DNA of 64,000 bases from NCBI RefSeq assembly GCF_030272615.1, contig NC_081407.1:378094766-378158765 (forward strand). Direction: 5' to 3'. Each line of letters starts with the position of its first letter. Position 1 is the first letter of the stretch. A program made the translations under genes and the position numbers. A model generated the notes under the pieces. It searched no databases. It worked only from the letters and a program-made list of their open reading frames with translations, and had not been told where the DNA came from. The stretch is from Cryptomeria japonica. Its lineage: Eukaryota; Streptophyta; Pinopsida; Cupressales; Cupressaceae. Positions 12,461-26,000 of the stretch are shown one piece after another.

Positions 12461-12652
12461 ATAATTAAGTTTAGATTTCAGTCTTAAGACATAAATCCAA
12501 TAAATTTTTACATAAAGTAGTTTACACAATTGAGGAAGGATACGCAACAACTCCTTTAATGAAAGCATCCATTAAAACTCATAGTTGTTGTTACCTCATG
12601 AAATATTATGATTGCAAGATAAGAATAGGATGGGTTTGTTAAAAATACTTTA
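12461..12652. other. Short unassigned segment between LINE and chromovirus
   Basis: About 190 bp of AT-rich DNA with no recognisable feature. It is the left flank of the chromovirus insertion and ends in the target-site duplication gaatc (12653-12657), matched by gaatc at 25787-25791. Confidence 0.7.
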
Positions 12653-12657
12653 GAATC

Positions 12658-15600
12658 TGTAATGCCCCGCCAGGAACCCTAAAGGATAGCAACACAACAA
12701 GGCAACTAAAAGGCGCAATAAATTTTTTTTTTTTTTAAAGACTAAATGAATTACTCATAACTTGCACAATAAATAACATAAGTGGAAGACTATCATTACA
12801 TCCTAAAGAGTTACCAACGAAGATCACTTCTAATAAAAACTAAATCACAATATTAATCCAATCATCCATCTAAAATTAGGGGAAGCCAATAACGATTAAA
12901 TAACTCACATTCATATATTCATCTCCAAAAGATAGGTTTAAAGAATTACAATATATATACTTCCAATGATTCATTTATACATAATAAGAAAGATAATTGA
13001 AACAACATATATCCCATGAACTTAAATTACAACATTCCATAAATTACATGGCTTCCATAGAGCAATAAATTACAAAGGTTACAAGTTGCTGATACAATGA
13101 CCACACGGGCCTCAAAGGTACAACATCAAGAACATGAGTGCTACACGAAGCAAGAACCAAGATGCACCGGCGAAGCCAATCCTCGCATGAAGGTAGGAAC
13201 AAGATATCCGATGGGAAGTGGCACTACCACTCGACCATGTGATCCCATAATGGAACCACCCCACCATGCTAGGAGATAGCAGAAGACCCTCAAGCAAGCA
13301 AGAAAAGTACAACAGTACACATGACTCCGCAGTACATAAGTGACTCGACTCACAAAACACTAGCGACCCTAGAGAGAGAGTGTCATCACATGGCTTAAGA
13401 TGGTTACCCTAGGTAGGTCTCCATAGGTCCCGGCCCCCATCTTGGGTTATCCTGGTAACCTCTCCCGAACCCCCAGCTCCATCTAAGCATCATGCGGACC
13501 CTACCATCCTTTCATGAGGACAAGGTGGTAGGTTTGCCATTCCAGGCCTTCCCAAACACCTTGAGCCTATACAAGCACTCAACTGTGTACGGGGTACATT
13601 AGCTTAATTAAATTAATAACTACCCACCCCCTAATCAAATTATTAGGTTATCACTTAATAGTTGACTTTCGAGGGGTTATCCTGCCATCCACTTTGGGTG
13701 CGGCCCCCGCCCGAAAGCCACTCTCTCTACTAGGTCACTAACTGGATAAGACTATCTATGAGAACTCTATGGTGGGGCTGACAACCATAAATTATCCAGA
13801 CATACACAGGTGAAGGACTCACAGTCACAAACCCAGGGTTGACCATTAGGGACATAACACATAATAGCTCACTTCCTCAAGGTTTTAACAACGACACCTG
13901 ACCAAGGGTAAACATCGACAACATAATGACAATTTTAAACATATTGCAATGACCTTAAAACAACTAGACTGCAATTATTAAGACACAAGATCCTACACAA
14001 GCAATCTTTCTTTAAGCATTCAACAGCATAAAATGCTCGCAATAAGGATTTCTTGAATTAAAGACATCGCTTCTATTTAACATAAAGAAATGATGAAGTC
14101 ACATGTCTAAAAAGGTTGAATTGGAACCACATTTACAATTTTAAACCCCTAACCAGTTGATGATGATAAAATTACAATTTTCTCAATTCGACTATAACCA
14201 AGTCAACATTTAAATCAAATTAAACAAATATATACAAGCTAATATAACATACTTCCAAAATAGCACCTATTCGTCGAATACAATCATCATATGGTTATAT
14301 TACAATACTTGGGTAACGGTCATTATTATTAATTTTAACCCACTTTCTCCTTTATTCCAAACGTTAATACTAACCTCCATATCATTTTATTTATTTTCAA
14401 AATACAAGGCAATTAAATTCTAATCACTAAATCGAGGAATTATAATTAACCTTAATATCATTATAATCTAACATTTAACTTTAATATTATTATTTAATAT
14501 TAAATAATAACATATTATTATTATTGTTAAATAACAATATATTATTACTTAATATTAAAAAAAGAACTTTATTGATGATGTTTTAACCACTAACAATATT
14601 ATATTGTTACTTTTCTTTTTTTTTTTTAAACTAAAAAAAAATATAAAAAAAAACAAATTTTAAACAAAACAACGTGGGGCCCAAAGCACCCACAGCAGCA
14701 TGTGCTGCTGTTCCCAAGCTGGGGAATGCAGCGCTTGCTGCATCCTCAGACTTGAAGAAAGCAGCGCTGCTGCTAACCCCAAGCTGGGGAATGCAGTGAG
14801 GCTGCAGGGAAAGGGGGTGCGTGGGCTGGGTTGAGCCCAGCTCCCTGGCACCGCCCCCAATCCCAATCTCTTAAAAAATTTTTGTTTGCAAATTATTCTT
14901 TTGTTTTGATAAAAGATTAAATTCTATTTTTTTTAATAAAAACGTCTGAGACCAAATAAAAGAAGCTATTAACAGAGACAGAGGTGGAAATCTCTGTTAG
15001 AACAAAATTAACAAATAATTCCCCAGCCACATCATTTTTTTTAACAAACATACAACCAAAAAGATAAATTATAAAAGTCACTGGTAATGTCAATTTTTAC
15101 CAGCAAATAAAAAACTTCTGAGGCAAAACAGAGACAATAAAATTTCACCCAAATCAGCCCAGTTCACTCTAAAAATTAAATTAAATGGGAATAAACTTAA
15201 TCCCCAATCCCCAATTGAATTTATTTGCTCCCAACAAGCATGAACAAGAAAAATTATCTCATAATCATCATTTTTAAACTGAAAATTACCAAGGAGAGGT
15301 ATTTTATAAATGCTTGGCAAAATTTTGCCAGCATAACACTACTAAAACACAAACAATATTTCCAATTACAAACAGCAAAACAAACCAAGAATTTCTTGCA
15401 CAAGCAAAAATGAAACAACATAAGTTAAGTTATGAAACTACTTGGAGAGAGTTTGAGTTTGAATTTTGATAACAAATTGATAGAATCTTTCTTCCACAAA
15501 CCCATGGCAAGCAAACACTCAACACCCAAAATTCATAAATCAAGCTTTTAAACAATAAACAGAGAATTGGAAGAAAGCAAGGATTTTTTGTTAAAATAAA

Positions 15601-16779
15601 CAAGGATTCAACCAACCTCTAAGATTTCCAAGGAGTTGTATGCTTCAGCAGGATTCCCAGCTAGTTCAAAACCCAAATCCACCTTTCAAGCAATTTTTTT
15701 TTCCAGAATTTCTGTTTCCTCCTCCAAACAAGCATATCCCCCAAAATCTCCTCCAAGGTAAATTAGTAAGACAATGTTTTAACCTAATTTTCTAGGTTGC
15801 AATATTTTCTATTTAAAAAAACATTAAAATCAAACAATTGACTTTCTTTTTTCTTTTTCATATTCCTCAAAAACAAATAAATGAGAATTCCCTTTTTTTT
15901 GAAAATTACATTTTTCATATATAGCAATTAAATCAACTTTTCAACTAAATAGGAAAACAATGAGTTAGCTTTATTTGCATATATTAAAAGCAATTAACTC
16001 TATTTATTCTACTTCTTCCGTTGGATCTAAACACGATTACTTTTCCAAAATAAACAACTAAAAGTTAAAATCTAATAAACTAATCAATTGAGCTTGATTC
16101 AAGACATAAAGGCATAATAAGGAATAAATCGCTCAAGCCAACAAATAATGACAACTTATACTTTAAATAAATAACCGAACCACTATGGCACGCAAATCGA
16201 GGTAAAGTAAAAAGACTCAAAATTCGAACAAAAGGGATGAACAACCGATTGACGACACTCACAAGAATAGACTGAGGTAAGGACTAGGGTCAAAAGCTAT
16301 CTCCTCCACTCGCATCGGACATATAAGGCACGCTCAGACCTATGAAGCCAGGCGGAGACGATACCCCGTACCTACCCGATACTTGTACCTGCAATATCCT
16401 GCATCATCGAAGCACACATACATGCATATAAATATAGAATACATGGCACGCACACCGATGAAGGAGAATCGCGACGTTCCCTATCTCATCGAAACGAGTG
16501 AAGGAAAATCATCCCCTTGCATCCAATACAATAGCAAACACGCAACATATATATGACACATCACCTAGATAAAGTAAGATGTCAGTACAAGCAATAATCC
16601 ATGAAATACTAGAAATCACCAATACTGAAATACTGAAAATAACTCATGCATCCAATATCTAGATAAACATGAAATAATATCAAATACGTCTGCAAAATGT
16701 CGAGCAATAAAGTGTCAACTGAATAGTAAACTGCAACACAAAGTCAGTCTAATAAGTTCGATCGAAAAGGGGTACTACA
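12658..16779 (-). repeat. 3' LTR of the Tekay-like chromovirus
   Basis: On the element strand it runs from TGTAGTACCCC (16779) to GGGGCATTACA (12658). A GC-rich block at 14680-14870 contains ccaagctggggaatgcag twice (about 14713 and 14781). The segment 13390-13740 aligns with the LTR at 3305-7502 through a shared gtggctttcg .. cccaaagtgg .. gataaccc block, showing common ancestry. Open frames in the GC-rich block and near 13112-13360 are not genes. Confidence 0.93.
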
Positions 16780-16792
16780 TTCTCCCCCACAA
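16780..16792 (-). promoter_or_regulatory. Polypurine tract of the chromovirus
   Basis: On the minus strand, TTGTGGGGGAGAA directly precedes the 3' LTR. This is the usual position of the RNase H-resistant primer for plus-strand DNA synthesis. The upstream motif cttccaggagtaag recurs before the LTR at 33159, tying the two families together. Confidence 0.85.
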
Positions 16793-16814
16793 AACTAGGC
16801 TTACTCCTGGAAGC

Positions 16815-18269
16815 CTAAAACAGAAAGGAATAGAGCTCTCTCATCTTCGCTGCATCCTCCCATGTCGCCGAGGTCTCATCATTTGGGTCCCATAGGACCC
16901 TTACCTGGTTGATGGTGTGTCCCCTGAGGGTCAAATCCCGACGCTGAAGAATGCGCACAGGCTCCATGGAAAGCTGCCCGTCCTCAACCTGCAAAGCGTT
17001 CCAATCAAGAACATGAGTCACATCTGGGTGATAAGGTCGAAGAACTGAAACATGAAAGACATCGTGGATGTGGGATAGACTTGGTGGCAAGGCAAGACGG
17101 TAGGCAACAGGTCCTATCCTCTCAAGGATCTCAAATGGGCCAACAAAATGAGGTGCCAACTTAGAGCCCTTTCCATAACGGATCGGACTCTTTCGCAGAC
17201 GCACTCTCAAGAAAACACGGTCGCCAACAGAAAACTGACGATCTACCCTGTGAGCATCTGCATACTTCTTCTACCTATCCTGTGCAGCTACCAAATGCTC
17301 ACGAATCCGCTCTACCTGCTGCTCCATCTCTCGAAGGATATCCGGGCCTATAAGCACCCTGTCCTCTAACCGATCCCAACTCAACGGAGTATGGCAAGGA
17401 CGACCATACAATGCTTGAAAGGGAGACATACCTATGGAGCTATGATATCCATTGTTATAAGCAAACTCCACAAGATAAATATAATCCTCCCAACGCGACT
17501 GCTGGTCCATAACATACATGCGAAGCATGTCCTCTAAAACCTGATTCACACGCTCAGTCTGACGATCTGTCTCTGGGTGATAAGCTGAACTGAAGTTCAA
17601 CTGAGTTCCCAAAGCATGCTGAAGTGAGGTCCACAATGCTGAGGTAAAGATTGGATCTCTATCAGAGATTATCCGCCTCGGAATCCCATGCAATCTCACC
17701 ACATCTTCCAAGAAGACACGAGCCACCACTGCTGCTGTATAGGAAGCTCGGATAGGAACAAAATGAGCAACCTTCGTCAACCTGTCAACAATGACCATGA
17801 TGGCATCATGACGACGTGAAGAAACAGGCAACCCAATAATGAAATCCATGGAAATGATGTCCCATTTCCAATCCGGTACTGAATTAGGCTGTAAAAGCCC
17901 TGCTGGGTGCTGATGCTCCGCCTTCACTCGCTGACATTCCAAACACTTCGACACAAAATCGGCAATGTCACGTTTCATACCAGCCCAATGATAAATCTGT
18001 CTAAGATCTGCATGCATCTTCTTGACACCTGGATGTGCCGAATAAGGTGCACGATGGGCCTCAGTCATGATCAAAGTGCGAAGACCCTCCAAAGGAGGTA
18101 CGTAGATCCGACCAAGATGACGTAGAATGCCATCCGCCTCAAGACTATACCCAGCGAATCTACCCTCTAAGGGCCTTCCGGACTCCAACACGGCTCTAAC
18201 ATCCTGATACCAAGAGTCCTGAGGAAGAACTCCAAGAATTCTCTGTCTCAAGTCCACTCCAAGGGACAA
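16815..18269 (-). pseudogene. Chromoviral integrase with chromodomain-like C-terminus
   Basis: Integrase inserts the cDNA into the host chromosome. The zinc-binding region is visible (HPGVKKMHADLRQIYHWAG, CLECQRVK near 17950-18090). The catalytic acidic residues are in MDFIIGLP, IISDRDPIF and TERVNQVLEDMLR. The frame reads to a stop at 17271, and continues from 17210 with the GPFEIL..VAYRLALPP core and FHVSVLRPY. The tail carries EPVRILQRRDLTLRG, then VRVLW and SATWEDAAKMRE, the layout of a Tekay-type chromodomain, a module thought to steer insertion to heterochromatin. One stop interrupts it. Confidence 0.88.
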
Positions 18270-19629
18270 TGCTGAACTTCATGCCGCCTATGACTCAAGG
18301 CATCAACCACTACATTCTCCTTCCCCAGAATATATCGAACCTCAAAATCATACTCGCAGAGGAATTCCATCCACCTTCGCTGTCGCGCATTCAAGTTCGG
18401 CTACGTGAAGCTATATTGCAAACTGCGGTGATCACTATGCAGCTCAAACCGACGCCCTAACAGAAAGCGATGCTACCTAACCAATGCATGCACTACAGCT
18501 GCCAACTCCAAATCATGAACTGGATAGTTCAACTCGTGGTCCTTGAGTTTGCGAGACTCATAGGCAACCACACGTCCATCCTGCATAAGCACCGCACCTA
18601 TACCTTCTAAAGAGGCATCTGTGCATACCATAAACTCTCTGGATGGATCAGGGACTGCCAAAATCGGAGCACTGACAAGGAGTTCCTTCAAGGTACGAAA
18701 CGCTGACTCACACTGCTCTGACCAAACAAACTTCTTCCCTTTCCTCTGAAGAGAAGTAATCGGGTGACCTATATGGGAAAAATCCTTAACAAAGCGACGG
18801 TAATATCCGGCCAAACCCATGAAGCTCCGAACCTCTGAAACATTGGTCGGCGCTGGCCAATCCACTATGGCTTGGATCTTTGAAGGATCCATAGATACAC
18901 CCTCTCCTGAAACCACATGACCAAGATATTTCACCTCAGTCTTCACACTTCGCTAAATTGGCATAAAGCTGATTCTCCCTCAAACACTGCAAAACTAGAC
19001 GCAGGTGACCCTCATGCTCTTCCATAGATCTAGAATAAATCAATATATCATCCAAGAACACAAGGACAAAATGATCCAGGTATGCACGAAAAACCCCATT
19101 CATGAGGCACATGAAAACTGAAGGCGCGTTTGTCAACCCAAATGGTACTACTGTGAACTCATAGTGACCATAACGAGTGCGAAACGTTGTCTTATGAATG
19201 TCTGCATCATGAATGCGCAAGTGATGGTACCCAAATTTCAGATAAATCTTAGAGAACACCATGGATCCCTTCACCTGATCGAAAAGATCATCAATACGAG
19301 GTAATGGATATCAATTCCGGATGGTTACCTTATTCAGCTATCGGTAATCAATGTATAACCAAAGAGAACCATCTTTCTTCTTTATGAAGATAACAGGCGC
19401 ACCCCAAGGAGAGACACTAGGATGAATGAATCCCTTGGTCAACAATTCCTCCATCTGCAACTTCAACTCACTCAACTCCTGAGTAGTCATCCGATATGGA
19501 GCTCTCGAAATAGGTTCTGCACCAGGAACCAAGTCAATGCAAAAATCTATGTCTCGCTTCGGAGGCATACCAGAAATATCCAATGGAAACACATCAGCAA
19601 ACTCTCGAAGAATAGGGTGCCTATCAAGA
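18270..19629 (-). pseudogene. Reverse transcriptase and RNase H of the chromovirus, frame-shifted
   Basis: RT begins near 19625 (LREFADVFP) and shows WGAPVIFIKKKDG, the PFGLTNAP motif and the active site FLDDILIYS with both Asp intact. TAG at 19338-19340 stands where the family motif DYRQLN has Gln. TGA at 19311-19313 stands where [10 protein letters not shown] has Arg. Both fit C-to-T decay of CAG and CGA. After KCED (about 18940) the frame changes, continuing at 18946-18473 with [23 protein letters not shown] and RNase H ([25 protein letters not shown]). It changes back before VVDALS (about 18300). Confidence 0.9.
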
Positions 19630-20213
19630 GCGATTTCTCGACTCTCTCCCTCATCCAAATCCTCAAGAGTTACTGCAAAAAGCTGACATCCTCTACGCAT
19701 ACACCGCTTAAGTTGCATAGCGGAAATCATACGTAAGGATATCGATCTCTGAACTCCAACGATCCCCACTTTCCTGCCATGGTCATCTAAACACTCTACT
19801 GTCTTCTGACGACAGTCCACATGAGCACTGTGAGATGATAACCAATCCATCCCCAACACTACTCCATAGGATCCCAAAGGAATGACACGAAGGTCAACAG
19901 AATTCACAAAGGGACCTAGATCCAACTCACAACTAGGAACAAAGGCATCTATGAACACGCGCACCCGAGTAGCCAACTCTACCTGCCACCTATCCGCCTG
20001 CTTAGCAGACGTGAGTCCACACCGCTCCACAATGGACGAAGAAATAAAAGAATCCGATGCACCGGAGTCAAAAAGCACTGAGATAGGGATATCACACAAC
20101 ACACCTGCGGCCTCAATAACTGTCCCCTGATGCTCAGCTTGGCGGTTATCAACCACTGCAAACACTCTGTGGGACCTACCAGCATCCCCTACTATAGGCT
20201 CTGATGCAGCTGG
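19630..20213 (-). pseudogene. Aspartic protease region of the chromovirus
   Basis: The retropepsin that cuts the Gag-Pol polyprotein is seen through LFDSGASDSFIS (about 20050-20080, catalytic DSG intact) and VVLGMDWLSSHSAHVDC (about 19810-19860). It shares a frame with the Gag core upstream and is separated from it by a TAG (20214-20216). Chromoviral gag and pol are normally one frame, so this TAG is more likely decay than programmed readthrough. Confidence 0.85.
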
Positions 20214-20216
20214 ACC

Positions 20217-21510
20217 CTAATTCCCTGTCTGGTGGATACGCTGAGGACACTGCGCGGCTATATGACCATACTGCCCACAAGAGTAGCAAGCTCCTCTACC
20301 TGGTCCTCTACCTCCAGTCGGCCCACTGGACTGCTGAAAGCTTCCCCTACTAGGGGCCTGTGATGCACTCTGAGAAGACTGTCCTGGAAAACCCTGTTTG
20401 CTCCTCCGCCAGTTCCTGTTCCTTCTATGATGAGGGTTGCCACCTTGCTGGCCCTGAGACTGTTTCAGTTTCTGCTGCTGCGGTTGCTGTTGCGGCTGCT
20501 GCTGCTGCTGCTGTCCACCCTTAGTGGGTGCCTGAGGAGTCCTGAATGGTGCCGCTGACTGGGACTGATTCCCACGAGCTCTGTTCCCACTGGAAGGAAC
20601 ACTCCCTATCTGAACTCCTGACTGTCCACCATGCGCACGGATGAGGTTCTGCTCAACCAATCTGGCTTTCGCCACCGCTGCCTCCACTGAAACTGGCTAA
20701 AAAACTCTAACCCCTCCACTAATGCGGTCGTTAAGACCTCTCATGAAATGTTGTACGAGCATAGTCTCATCGTTGCCAATCCCGGCATACTGTTTTAGCT
20801 CATAGAATCTATGCTCGAACTGGTCAATTGACATACCAAACTGCCGCAATGCATAGAACTCATCTGCCCGAGTCTGTCTCCACTGCGGTGAGAGAAACCG
20901 TGCTCTGAACCTCTCTAAGAAAATCTCCCAAGAAACAGTATTGATATTCAGACCAATCTTCTCCTCCTCTAACTTCCACCATATAGAAGCAAAATCATCG
21001 AGACGCATGATCGCACATCTCACTCGGGTGTTGCTACTGTATGGGAACATAGCAAAACACCTATCCAAACTAATCAACCAAGTCTCTGCCTCGAGAACTG
21101 TGCCTCAACCATCGAAGAAAGGAGGGTTGGTCCTCAAAAGATCCTTGATGTGACTCGAGGGAGCTGAATCATGGCCAACTGGAACCTCTCTCCTCCTAGG
21201 AGACCTCTCTCTCTCTCTCCTCTGAAACATGCTGATGCGACTCCCCAACCTGAGCATGGATGGGCTGCTCACCTTCAGGCCTGGGGCCTAGCCTAGCTAG
21301 AACTTCCTGAAACATCTGCCTCAGCTCTTCCCTTTCGGGAACCTGCTCTTCTACATGCGGTAATTCCTGATGCACTGACTGATCCTGCTCCACACTCACA
21401 TGAGCGGGAGGTGGTGAAGGACTATGGCGGTCTGAACCTCGGCCCCGTCCCCCACCTCTACCTCTATTGCGACCACCAACACAGCCAACTCCCCTAGCTT
21501 TCCTAACCAT
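20217..21510 (-). pseudogene. Gag of the chromovirus, with frame shift and stops
   Basis: Gag forms the particle and binds RNA. The first ATG in a good position is at 21510 and opens an Arg/Gly-rich N-terminus. The frame breaks at a (GA)n run (about 21206-21224), likely by slippage. The core continues in another frame (20697-21077, LDRCFAMFPYSSNTRVRCAIMR, retrotransposon gag domain). After a TAG at 20697-20699 comes a Gln-rich linker with a poly-Gln tract and one CCHC knuckle (CYSCGQYGHIAAQC, about 20250-20295). Knuckle spacing is the standard C-x2-C-x4-H-x4-C. Confidence 0.88.
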
Positions 21511-21647
21511 GACCAAAACTACAAAAGAGAAAATGGTTCAGATCAATGACAAGGATATAGCAAGGGAAATCCAAACACTAAGATCTACACACAAGGTCAA
21601 ACTGAATGGGATCACTACAATCCCAGAGTACCCAATGTTGAAACATG

Positions 21648-21660
21648 GGCTCTGATACCA
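21648..21660 (-). promoter_or_regulatory. Primer binding site for initiator tRNA-Met
   Basis: Two bases inside the 5' LTR edge, the minus strand reads TGGTATCAGAGCC. This is the standard plant LTR-retrotransposon site complementary to the 3' end of initiator tRNA-Met. Confidence 0.95.
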
Positions 21661-21662
21661 AA

Positions 21663-24600
21663 TGTAATGCCCCGCCAGGAACCCTAAAGGATAGCAACAC
21701 AACAAGGCAACTAAAAGGCGCAATAAATTTTTATTTTTTTAAAGATTAAATGAATTACTCATAACTTGCACAATAAATAACATAAGCGGAAGACTATCAT
21801 TACATCCTAAAGAGTTACCAACGAAGATCACTTCTAATAAAAACTACATCACAATATTAATCCAATCATCCATCTAAAATTAGGGGAAGCCAATAACGAT
21901 TAAATAACTCACATTCATATATTCATCTCCAAAAGATAGGTTTAAAGAATTACAATATATATACTTCCAATGATTCATTTATACATAATAAGAAATATAA
22001 TTGAAACAACATATATCCCATGAACTTAAATTACAACATTCCATAAATTACATGGCTTCCATAGAGCAATAAAGTACAAAGGTTACAAGCTGCTGATACA
22101 ATAAACACACGGGCCTCAAAGGTACAACATCAAGAACATGAGTGCTACACGAAGAAAGAACCAAGATGCACCGGCGAAGCCAATCCTCGCATGAAGGTAG
22201 GAACAAGATATCCGATGGGAAGGGGCACTACCACCTGACCATGTGATCCCATAATGGAACCACCCCACCGTGCTAGGAGATAGCAGAAGACCCTCAAGCA
22301 AGCAAGAAAAGTACAACAGTACACATGACTCTGCAGTACACAAGTGACTCGACTCACAAAACACTAGCGACCCTAGAGAGAGAGTGTCATCACATGGCTT
22401 AAGATGGTTACCCTAGGTAGGTCTCCATAGGTCCCAGCCCCCATCTTTGGTTATCCTGGTAACCTCTCCCAAACCCCCGGCTCCATCTAAGCATCATGCG
22501 GACCCTACCATCCTTTCGTGAGGACAAGGTGGTAGGTTTACCATTCCACGCCTTCCCAAACACCTTGAGCCTATACAAGCACTCAACCGTGTACGGGGTA
22601 CATTATCTTAATTAAATTAATAACTACCCACCCCCTAATCAAATTATTAGGTTATCACTTAATAGTTGACTTTCGAGGGGTTATCCTGCCATCCACTTTG
22701 GGTGCGGCCCCCGCCCGAAAGCCACTCTCTCTACTAGGTCACTAACTGGATAAGACTATCTATGAGAACTCTATGGCAGGGCTAACAACCATAAATTATC
22801 TAGACATACACAGGTGAAGGACTCACAGTCACAAACCCAGGGTTGACCATTAGGGACATAACACATAATAGCTCACTTCCTCAAGGTTTTAACAACGACA
22901 CCTGACCAAGGGTAAACATCGACAACATAATGACAATTTTAAGCATAATGCAACGACCTTAAAACAACTAGACTGCAATTATTAAGACACAAGATCCTAC
23001 ACAAGCAATCTTTCTTTAAGCATTCAACAGCATAAAATGCTCGCAATAAGGATTTCTTGAATTAAAGACATCGCATCTATTTAACATAAAGAAATGATGA
23101 AGTCACATGTCTAAAAAGGTTGAATTGGAACCACATTTACAATTTTAAACCCCTAACCAGTTGATGATGATAAAATTACAATTTTCTCAATTCGACTATA
23201 ACCAAGTCAACATTTAAATCAAATTAAACAAATATATACAAGCTAATATAACATACTTCCAAAATAGCACCTATTCATCGAATACAATCATCATATGGTT
23301 ATATTACAATACTTGGGTAACGGTCATTATTATTAATTTTAACCCACTTTCTCCTTTATTCCAAACGTTAATACTAACCTCCATATCATTTTATTTATTT
23401 TCAAAATAGAAGGCAATTAAATTCTAATCACTAAATCGAGGAATTATAATTAACCTTAATATCATTATAATCTAACAATTAACTTTAATATTATTATTTA
23501 ATATTAAATAATAACATATTATTATTATTGTTAAATAACAATATATTATTATTTAATATTAAAAAAAGATCTTTATTGATGATGTTTTAACCACTAACAA
23601 TATTATATTGTTACTTTTCTTTTTTTTTTTTAAACTAAAAAAAAATATTAAAAAAAAACAAATTTTAAACAAAACAACGTGGGGCCCAAAGCACCCACGG
23701 CAGCATGTGCTGCTGTTCCCAAGCTGGGGAATGCAGCGCTTGCTGCATCCTCAGACTTGGGGAAAGCAGCGCTGCTGCTAACCCCAAGCTGGGGAATGCA
23801 GCGAGGCTGCAGGGAAAGGGGGTGCGTGGGCTGGGTTGAGCCCAGCTCCCCGCCACCGCCCCCAATCCCAATCTCTTAAATTTTTTTTGTTTTCAAATTA
23901 TTTTTTTGTTTTGATAAAAGATTAAATTCTATTTTTTTTAATAAAAACGTCTGAGACCAAATAAAGGAAGCTATTAACAGAGACAGAGGTGGAAATCTCT
24001 GTTAGAACAAAATTAACAAATAATTCCAGAGCCACAATCATTTTTTTTAACAAACATACAACCAAAAAGATAAATTATAAAAGTCACTGGTAATGTCAAT
24101 TTTTACCAGCAGATAAAAAACCTCTGAGACAAAACAGAGACAATAAAATTTCACCCAAATCAGCCTAGTTCACTCTAAAAATTAAATTAAATGGGAATAA
24201 ACTTAATCCCCAATCCCCAATTGAATTTATTTGCTCCCAACAAACATGAACAAGAAAAATTAACTCATAATCATCATTTTTAAACTGAAAATTACCAGGG
24301 AGAGGTATTTTATAAATGCTTGGCAAAATTTTGCCAGCCTAACACTACTAAAACACAAACAATATTTCCAATTACAAACAGCAAAACAAACCAAGAATTT
24401 CTGGCACAAGCAAAAATGAAACAACATAAGTTAAGTTATGAAACTACTTGGAGAGAGTTTGAGTTTGAATTTTGATAACAAATTGATAGAATCCTTCTTC
24501 CACAAACCCATGGCAAGCAAACACTCAACACCCAAAATTCATAAATCAAGCTTTTAAACAATAAACAGAGAATTGGAAGAAAGCAAGGATTTTTTGTTAA

Positions 24601-25786
24601 AATAAACAAGGATTCAACCAACCTCTAAGATTTCCAAGAAGGAGTTGTATGCTTCAGCAGGATTCCCAGCTAGTTCAAAACCCAAATCCACCTTTCAAGC
24701 AATGTTTTTTCTAGAATTTCTTTTTCCTCCTCCAAACAAGCATATCCCCCAAAATCTCCTCCAAGGTAAATTAGTAAGACAATGTTTTAACCTAATTTTC
24801 TAGGTTGCAATATTTTCTATTTAAAAAAACATTAAAATCAAACAATTGACTTTCTTTTTTCTTTTTCATATTCCTCAAAAACAAATAAATGAGAATTCCC
24901 TTTTTTTTGAAAATTACATTTTCATATATAGCAATTAAATCAACTTTTCAACTAAATAGGAAAACAATGAGTTAGCTTTATTTGCATATATTAAAAGAAA
25001 TTAACTCTATTTATTCTACTTCTTCCGTTGGATCTAAACACGATTACTTTTCCAAAATAAACAACTAAAAGTTAAAATCTAATAAACTAATCAATTGAGC
25101 TTGATTCAAGACATAAAGGCATAATAAGGAATAAATCGCTCAAGCCAACAAATAATGACAACTTATACTTTAAATAAATAACCGAACCACTATGGCATGC
25201 AAATCGAGGTAAAGTAAAAAGACTCGAAACTCGAACAAAAGGGATGAACGACCGATTGATGACACTCAGAAGAATAGACTGAGGTAAGGACTAGGGTCAA
25301 AAGCTATCTCCTCCACTCCCATCGAACATATAAGGCACGCTCAGACCTGTGAAGTTAGGTGGAGACGATACCCCGTACCTACTCGGTACTTGTACCTGCA
25401 ATATCCTGCATCATCGAAGCACACATACATGTATATAAATATAGAATACACGGCACGCACACCGATGAAGGAGAATCGTGACGTTCCCTGTCTCATCGAA
25501 ATGAGTGAAGGAAAATCGTCCCCTTGCATCCAATACAATAGTAAACACGCAACATATATATGACACATCGCCTAGATAAAGTAAGATGTCAATACAAGCA
25601 ATAATCCATGAAATACTAGAAATCACCAATACTGAAATACTGAAAATAACTCATGCATCCAATATCCAGATAAACATGAAATAATATCAAATACGTCTGC
25701 AAAATGTCGAGCAATAAAGTGTCAACTGAATAGTAAACTACAACACAAAGTTAGTCTAATAAGTCCGATCGAAAAGGGGTACTACA
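21663..25786 (-). repeat. 5' LTR of the Tekay-like chromovirus
   Basis: A near-identical partner of 12658-16779. It carries the same GC-rich block (23690-23880) and the same terminal sequences. As the 5' LTR it would supply the promoter. TATA-like strings are too common in this AT-rich DNA to choose one. Confidence 0.93.
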
Positions 25787-25791
25787 GAATC

Positions 25792-26000
25792 TTTCAAGAA
25801 AATGTGATTGGCATGGTGAAACCCTTGTGGGAAAAAGACCACACCAAAGAGAACAATGCTTGTGTTATTCCTTCAAATGGGTTACAAGAATACTTCTCTC
25901 TAAATTCCTCTAGAACTTTATTACTGCTACAACCTACAAAACAACTTGTCTAACCTCCTACAAGAGTATAAAGAGTTTGATTTCATTGAATTTTTTCTTC
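25792..26000. other. Right flank of the chromovirus, up to the gap
   Basis: About 210 bp of unassigned DNA that was contiguous with 12461-12652 before insertion. No gene or repeat class is recognised. It stops at the assembly gap. Confidence 0.6.

Larger units (their letters stand above)
12658..25786 (-). mobile_element. Complete Tekay/Del-like Ty3/gypsy chromovirus, inactivated
   Basis: The element is 13,129 bp with LTRs of 4122 and 4124 bp and an internal region of 4883 bp, so LTRs are about 63 percent of it. The 5 bp duplication gaatc flanks it exactly. On the minus strand the order is 5' LTR, initiator tRNA-Met PBS, gag, protease, reverse transcriptase, RNase H, integrase with chromodomain-like tail, PPT, 3' LTR. 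Integrase following RNase H defines gypsy. The C-terminal module and giant LTRs point to the Tekay/Del chromovirus lineage. LTR copies differ by about 2-3 percent in the 840 bp I compared, so insertion is not very recent. Stops and frame shifts have killed the coding region. Confidence 0.93.

Noticed and set aside
14660-14866. 68-codon frame repeated at 23665-23871
   Set aside because: It is repeated only because both LTRs carry the same GC-rich block with a ccaagctggggaatgcag repeat; no protein family is indicated.
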